Below are positions 6,942-10,019 of a stretch of 10,019 nucleotides of DNA, piece after piece (the first letter of the stretch is position 1; every line of letters begins with the position of its first letter). The notes beneath the pieces are model-generated. The model was not told the origin of the DNA, did not search any database, and was given only the letters and a program-made list of their open reading frames with translations. The position numbers were made by a program, and so were the translations under genes. This stretch comes from Bacteriovorax sp. (GTDB lineage: Bacteria > Bdellovibrionota > Bacteriovoracia > Bacteriovoracales > Bacteriovoracaceae), in assembly GCA_030654205.1 (NCBI GenBank), contig JAURXW010000024.1, forward strand, positions 1 through 10,019, given 5' to 3'.

Positions 6942-8093
6942 CTAGTTAGAGACTTCTCCTGAATACAGTGGATCTGCATCTGGGGGGGCTGCCGGCTCGC
7001 CACCATTTTCAAAATTTTCTTTGGTAATTTGAGACCTTACTGGATCTAATTCCATAGGTGTTGCGTTGTCGTAATAATAATTACTATCTTCTGAAGGAGT
7101 ATTGCTCTCTTGATATTTTTGCGTTTCCATAAAAGATTTTCTTGCTCCACTTGGACGCACTGGATTCATTTGACGTGTTTCAAATTTCCCCATGCGTCTT
7201 TGATCGTTAACGCCACTATTTGTTGGGTAAAGATTTTGTCTTGAATTTGTTTTATTTTCAGAATTGGTAGGAATTTCAGTAGGAGTGAGCATTTCGGCCT
7301 GCTCTCCAACTGTGCTGCCAGGTTGAGCTCCAAATGGAGAATTTAAGTGCGATTTAATATTAAAAAGAAAATACATAATACCTGCAACCGAGGCCAGTAG
7401 GAGCCATTTATAAATAGAAAATGATCCTCCTTTTCTATCTAATTCATCTTGATAGGATACTTCGCGTTCGCGCTCAAGTGTTTTTCCTTTTTTTTGATTA
7501 CCTAAAAAGGCCAGTGAGCTAATGGCGTCAGTAGTTTCACTCATTGTATTGATAGATTCACTTGGTTTTTTTAAAAAATCATTGGATGGCATTCCTGGGA
7601 GTTGGTCATTGTCCATGAGTGTTCTGCGCTCGAAGCCATCGACTTGATAAAGTTTGATCCAAGTCATCCCAGCATTATAAGAAACCATATCGGAGAGTAG
7701 AATTTCTTTATTTTCTACTTTTTCCATCAGTTCAAGTTTTTTTAAAGGTCCTGTTTTTTGACCTTTGGTGAGAACAAAAAAGTCTAAATCGTCTGGATCG
7801 CTTGTTAGAGCAGGAGTTATTAATTGTGGTTTTCTTCTTTGAAAAAATGGATGTTCAAAAATATGTTTCCACTCATCGAGATCAATATTTTTAACCCAAT
7901 AGTTTTGAGCGTCTTCTTCATGTTCGCTGATATAGGCCTTTAAATCATAGAGTGAAATAAATCCCAATGTTTTTTCTTCATCTTTTATTTCAAAAATATG
8001 TTCACGATTTTCAACCATAGTGAGTATGGTTTCTTCCGAAATAATAATATCTTTTAAATAAGTTTCTAAAACAGCAAGATTGGTTTGTGCCAT
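6942..8093 (-). CDS. GYF-domain-containing single-pass membrane protein of unknown function
   Basis: I do not recognise a named family for the whole 383-aa chain. Residues about 104-155 (DFFVLTKGQKTGPLKKLEL, then LLSDMVSYNAGMTWIKLYQV) fit the bacterial GYF_2 fold: an aromatic strand, a 'GP(L/F)' turn with a following helix, then 'D.V....m.tWi.l..v'. Residues about 33-90 (KTLGFISLYDLKAYI, then NYWVKNIDLDEWKHIF) look like a second, more divergent copy. A linker leads to one hydrophobic helix (about 229-247, WLLLASVAGIMYFLF), preceded by lysines and arginines. The remaining ~135 residues are Asn/Ser/Pro-rich, polar and probably disordered. The likely topology is cytoplasmic GYF domains with an extracytoplasmic tail. 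There is no signal peptide. A peptide-binding adaptor role is inferred from the domain only. It precedes tmk by 84 bp on the same strand. The RBS is weak (GGGA about 9 nt upstream). Confidence 0.7.
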   Translation of the reverse strand: MAQTNLAVLETYLKDIIISEETILTMVENREHIFEIKDEEKTLGFISLYDLKAYISEHEEDAQNYWVKNIDLDEWKHIFEHPFFQRRKPQLITPALTSDPDDLDFFVLTKGQKTGPLKKLELMEKVENKEILLSDMVSYNAGMTWIKLYQVDGFERRTLMDNDQLPGMPSNDFLKKPSESINTMSETTDAISSLAFLGNQKKGKTLEREREVSYQDELDRKGGSFSIYKWLLLASVAGIMYFLFNIKSHLNSPFGAQPGSTVGEQAEMLTPTEIPTNSENKTNSRQNLYPTNSGVNDQRRMGKFETRQMNPVRPSGARKSFMETQKYQESNTPSEDSNYYYDNATPMELDPVRSQITKENFENGGEPAAPPDADPLYSGEVSN

Positions 8094-8220
8094 GGTTAAA
8101 AGTCCCGTTAGTTTTAATGCATAAAGTGTTCATGCAGTTAGCTCAGGTAATTTATCGGATGTTTTAATTTATATTTGAGGATTTTTGGAAGAAGTTGAAA
8201 TTTGACTACAAACTTTTTTT

Positions 8221-8249
8221 AAAAAAAGGCCGGAAAGTCCGACCTTTTT
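8221..8249 (-). terminator. Rho-independent terminator after the outer-membrane protein gene
   Basis: On the plus strand AAAAAGGCCGGA (8223-8234), a 3-nt loop and TCCGACCTTTTT (8238-8249) form a 12-bp stem with one G-U-type mismatch. Read on the minus strand the stem is followed by a T7 run (8227-8221), as expected downstream of the gene ending at 8261. The plus strand also ends in a T-run, so it could act in both directions. It separates the secreted-protein gene from the GYF-tmk-holB-ricT block. Confidence 0.85.
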
Positions 8250-8260
8250 AGTTTTTTGTT

Positions 8261-9406
8261 TTATATTGCTAGATCTAAGTAAAAAGCAACTTCTGGGTAC
8301 TTAGCTTTATTAGAGAAAAAATCTTTTCCATCTCTAGCATGGGCAACTTCGTTTCCAATTTCTAAAGTTAGGATCGCTTTTGGGGTATAAGCGTAGGCAA
8401 ATCCAATATAATGTTCAAGGTAATCATCTTGAGTTCCAAAGGCCTGAGTAAAATTTTCATTATGGTAGTATTTAAATTGATAGTAATTGCTAAATTTTTC
8501 AGTCCATTGATAAGTTATAAAAGCTAAACTCATTTCGTGAGTAGATTTAACGCTTCTTGCATTACTACTATCTTTTGGTATGTATAAATTGATATCGTCA
8601 TTAAAAAGATAAGATAATTTATCAGTTAGTTGCAATGTAATTGTAGGGATAATTTCTAGAGCATGTCCCCAAGTTGTAACCGAAGATTTTTTATAATCGT
8701 TATGCAGGTATTGAACAAATAATGAAGCATTGTGCTTACCTTCTGTTTTGGTAAGAGTCGTAAATATTCGATTATTACCATAAGAGCCTAGCGGATATTT
8801 ACCAGTAATTTCACGTTGCTCTCTTCCTGTATTAAATTGTCGTCTTCCGATTCCGGCATCCAATTGAATACCATGCTCTTTTTCCGTTAAAATATTTTTG
8901 CGAGTTAAAGTAAAGAGTGCACGGTAAAAAGTATTTGGATAATCAACGTCGGCTACGGCCGGCGGCTGATCGCTGTATTTAAATTCAGCACTGGCCATAA
9001 CTTGCCAATTAGTGACTGGTTTATAAATAATAGTTGGACTGTGTAGGATTTTTAAATCTTGAATATCATGTAGATTTTCGTTGGTGCTCTCAGTATCACG
9101 TCTCTTTAAATAGTACTCACCATGATAATTTGCTGAGAAATGATCTTTAACATATGTGAGAGTTTGATTTGCAAATGATGCCGAAGCTAACACAGGAGCC
9201 TGAACAACTTCTTTTTTAGCTTCTTCTTTTTTAACTTCTTCAACGGCCACGGCCGGAGCAGGAGTTGTTGCAGCAGCTACTGGTGCTTTAATTTTTGTCT
9301 TTTTCTTGGCCTTAGTTGTAGTGGCCGGAGAAGTCGTAGCTGTACTTTGGGCGTAAACTTGACCTGATAATAAAATCGCAGTCATTAATAAAATCTTTGC
9401 GTACAT
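8261..9406 (-). CDS. Secreted protein, probable outer-membrane beta-barrel with Ala/Lys-rich linker
   Basis: No named family is recognised. The 381-aa protein starts with a signal peptide, MYAKILLMTAILLSGQVYAQ, with a likely cut after VYA (residue 19). Residues about 20-77 are low-complexity: Thr/Ala-rich, then KAKKKTKIKAPV, then EEVKKEEAKKEVV, a charged Pro/Ala linker suited to the periplasm. From about residue 92 to the end there are many alternating amphipathic strands ending in aromatic residues (YHGEYYLKRR, NASLFVQYLHNDY, SNYYQFKYYHNENF, EHYIGFAYAYTPKAILTLEIGNE). The last strand is PEVAFYLDLAI. This is what a 12- to 16-strand outer-membrane barrel looks like, although the last residue is Ile rather than the usual Phe. 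A strong RBS (AAGGGGAG) lies 8 nt before the ATG. It is followed by a strong terminator and is probably monocistronic. Substrate or role is unknown. Confidence 0.7.
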   Translation of the reverse strand: MYAKILLMTAILLSGQVYAQSTATTSPATTTKAKKKTKIKAPVAAATTPAPAVAVEEVKKEEAKKEVVQAPVLASASFANQTLTYVKDHFSANYHGEYYLKRRDTESTNENLHDIQDLKILHSPTIIYKPVTNWQVMASAEFKYSDQPPAVADVDYPNTFYRALFTLTRKNILTEKEHGIQLDAGIGRRQFNTGREQREITGKYPLGSYGNNRIFTTLTKTEGKHNASLFVQYLHNDYKKSSVTTWGHALEIIPTITLQLTDKLSYLFNDDINLYIPKDSSNARSVKSTHEMSLAFITYQWTEKFSNYYQFKYYHNENFTQAFGTQDDYLEHYIGFAYAYTPKAILTLEIGNEVAHARDGKDFFSNKAKYPEVAFYLDLAI

Positions 9407-9448
9407 TGAAATTGCTCCCCTTTTAGTCGGTTATTGAAAGTAATTAAG

Positions 9449-9454
9449 TATAAT
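9449..9454 (+). promoter_or_regulatory. Consensus -10 box (TATAAT) for the 43-codon gene
   Basis: A perfect TATAAT lies 20 bp before the start codon at 9475, within the 68-bp gap between divergent genes. No good -35 is present at 16-18 bp; a TTGAAA at 9434-9439 is too close (9 bp). The same AT-rich stretch contains TATACT on the minus strand, which could serve the outer-membrane protein gene. Confidence 0.4.
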
Positions 9455-9474
9455 ATTTATAAGAGGTTATTGTT

Positions 9475-9606
9475 ATGGTTTTTGCTCAAGATTACAACGC
9501 TCTTTTAAATAGTTGGTCGAAAAAGCGCCGTATTGTAAGCAATAGTAAGAAATGTATTTGTAATGTTGATGATTTCGGATATTACTGGATGAAAAAAATC
9601 GGCTAA
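9475..9606 (+). CDS. Small 43-aa protein of unknown function
   Basis: ATG at 9475 opens a 43-residue frame closed by TAA at 9604-9606. It starts MVFAQDYNALLNSWSKKRR, continues with a basic and cysteine segment (SNSKKCICNV), and ends DDFGYYWMKKIG. AAGAGG (9461-9466) lies 8 nt before the start and a TATAAT lies further upstream, so expression signals are better than for many larger genes here. The composition is basic, with about nine Lys/Arg, several aromatics and a CxC pair; there is no signal peptide or membrane helix. I recognise no family. It lies 48 bp before the WaaA-like gene on the same strand and may be its leader cistron. The expression signals argue that it is real; conservation is untested. 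Confidence 0.55.
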   Translation: MVFAQDYNALLNSWSKKRRIVSNSKKCICNVDDFGYYWMKKIG

Positions 9607-9654
9607 ATAAGCTCACAGTGACAAGCTGACACTAGTCTGCGATTCTAAATAATT

Positions 9655-10019
9655 ATGTCACGGATAATTTTTATATTTTTGCTTTTTTTAGCGGCACTCA
9701 TTCGCGGACCCTTGTCGGTCTTAGCGATCTTCTTAAAAAATTTTTCAAGACCACTAAAAAAGCGAATTGATTTTGAAAGAAAAAATTTAATTGAACTTCA
9801 ATGCCAATCTTTTAAATTGGATTTCTTGGTGGCCGATTATTGTTTTGAAGTTTCTTCAGAGGGAGAACTCGAACAAGTCAGACCATTAATAGAATATTAT
9901 CTTTTACATAAAAAACGTATTGAAATTCTCTTTTCTTCCCCTTCGGTAGAAACAAAATGTACAATACTGGCCTTGGAGTCTAGTATGTATATTGTTAAAT
10001 ATTCATCGTGTTTATCAAA
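9655..10019 (+). CDS. waaA: Probable 3-deoxy-D-manno-octulosonic acid (Kdo) transferase, WaaA/KdtA-like; N-terminal part
   Basis: WaaA transfers Kdo from CMP-Kdo to lipid A at the inner membrane. The first 121 residues are present and the gene runs off the right edge. A hydrophobic N-terminal anchor (about 4-27, IIFIFLLFLAALIRGPLSVLAIFL) is followed by a basic stretch (SRPLKKRIDFERKN). Then comes YCFEVSSEGELEQVRPLIEY (62-81). This aligns with the GT30 N-domain pattern 'hxxSxGExxxxxPLi', where the Glu of GE (here E71) is the proposed catalytic base. ILFSSPSVETK (91-101) matches the following 'tt.tpTG' strand-turn. The His of the usual 'HAVSVGE' motif is replaced (FEVSSEGE), so the match is divergent. 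No Shine-Dalgarno precedes the ATG at 9655. The second, CMP-Kdo-binding domain cannot be seen, so the call is tentative. Confidence 0.5.
   Translation, partial: MSRIIFIFLLFLAALIRGPLSVLAIFLKNFSRPLKKRIDFERKNLIELQCQSFKLDFLVADYCFEVSSEGELEQVRPLIEYYLLHKKRIEILFSSPSVETKCTILALESSMYIVKYSSCLS

Noticed and set aside
8118..8136. Inverted repeat TGCAT-N9-ATGCA upstream of the GYF-domain gene as a possible operator
   Set aside because: Five-bp half-sites in AT-rich DNA are expected by chance, and no promoter elements are placed around it.
9617..9633. Imperfect hairpin AGTG...CACT between the 43-codon gene and the WaaA-like gene
   Set aside because: Only four outer and two inner base pairs form and no T-run follows, so it is not a credible terminator or riboswitch.

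Overview
This is an AT-rich, densely coding stretch of a Gram-negative bacterial chromosome. It carries housekeeping genes and shows no mobile elements, tRNA or rRNA genes, or CRISPR arrays. The Gram-negative assignment rests on a secreted beta-barrel-like protein and a probable Kdo transferase. The combination of a tmk-holB-ricT cluster, a truncated delta-prime subunit, a GYF-domain membrane protein and low GC suggests a Bdellovibrio/Bacteriovorax-type predatory lineage. That placement is an inference, not a proof.

Layout from left to right. (1) The N-terminal end of a glycine cleavage P-protein gene (minus strand) diverges from rsmJ (plus strand), a 16S rRNA guanine methyltransferase. (2) rsmJ runs tail-to-tail into a SUI1/YciH translation-factor gene (minus strand); the two overlap by 4 bp. 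(3) A plus-strand pair follows: an adenosine-kinase-like PfkB enzyme and asnS. (4) asnS converges on ricT (PSP1 family). A near-perfect palindrome sits at the junction, and its U-tract for the minus strand lies inside the last codons of asnS. (5) A minus-strand block reads, in transcription order, GYF-domain membrane protein, tmk, holB and ricT. tmk and holB are coupled by an ATGA overlap. (6) A strong hairpin terminator separates this block from a secreted outer-membrane-type protein gene. (7) Divergent from the latter is a 43-codon gene with good expression signals, followed by the start of a WaaA/KdtA-like gene that runs off the window.

The theme is core information processing: rRNA modification, initiation, tRNA charging, dTTP supply, clamp loading and RNA maturation. 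Cell-envelope genes lie at the right end. No gap without a gene exceeds 300 bases; the longest is 8094-8260.

I found no convincing new defence, mobile or signalling system. The most notable signal is compositional: the tetranucleotide GGCC occurs about 50 times by hand count. Its composition-matched permutations CCGG and GCGC occur about 18-19 times each. Synonymous codon choice appears to favour GGCC. Other points of interest are the Asn/Gln-rich tail on RicT, the short delta-prime lacking a Walker A motif, the GYF-domain membrane protein beside tmk, and the unrecognised 43-aa gene.
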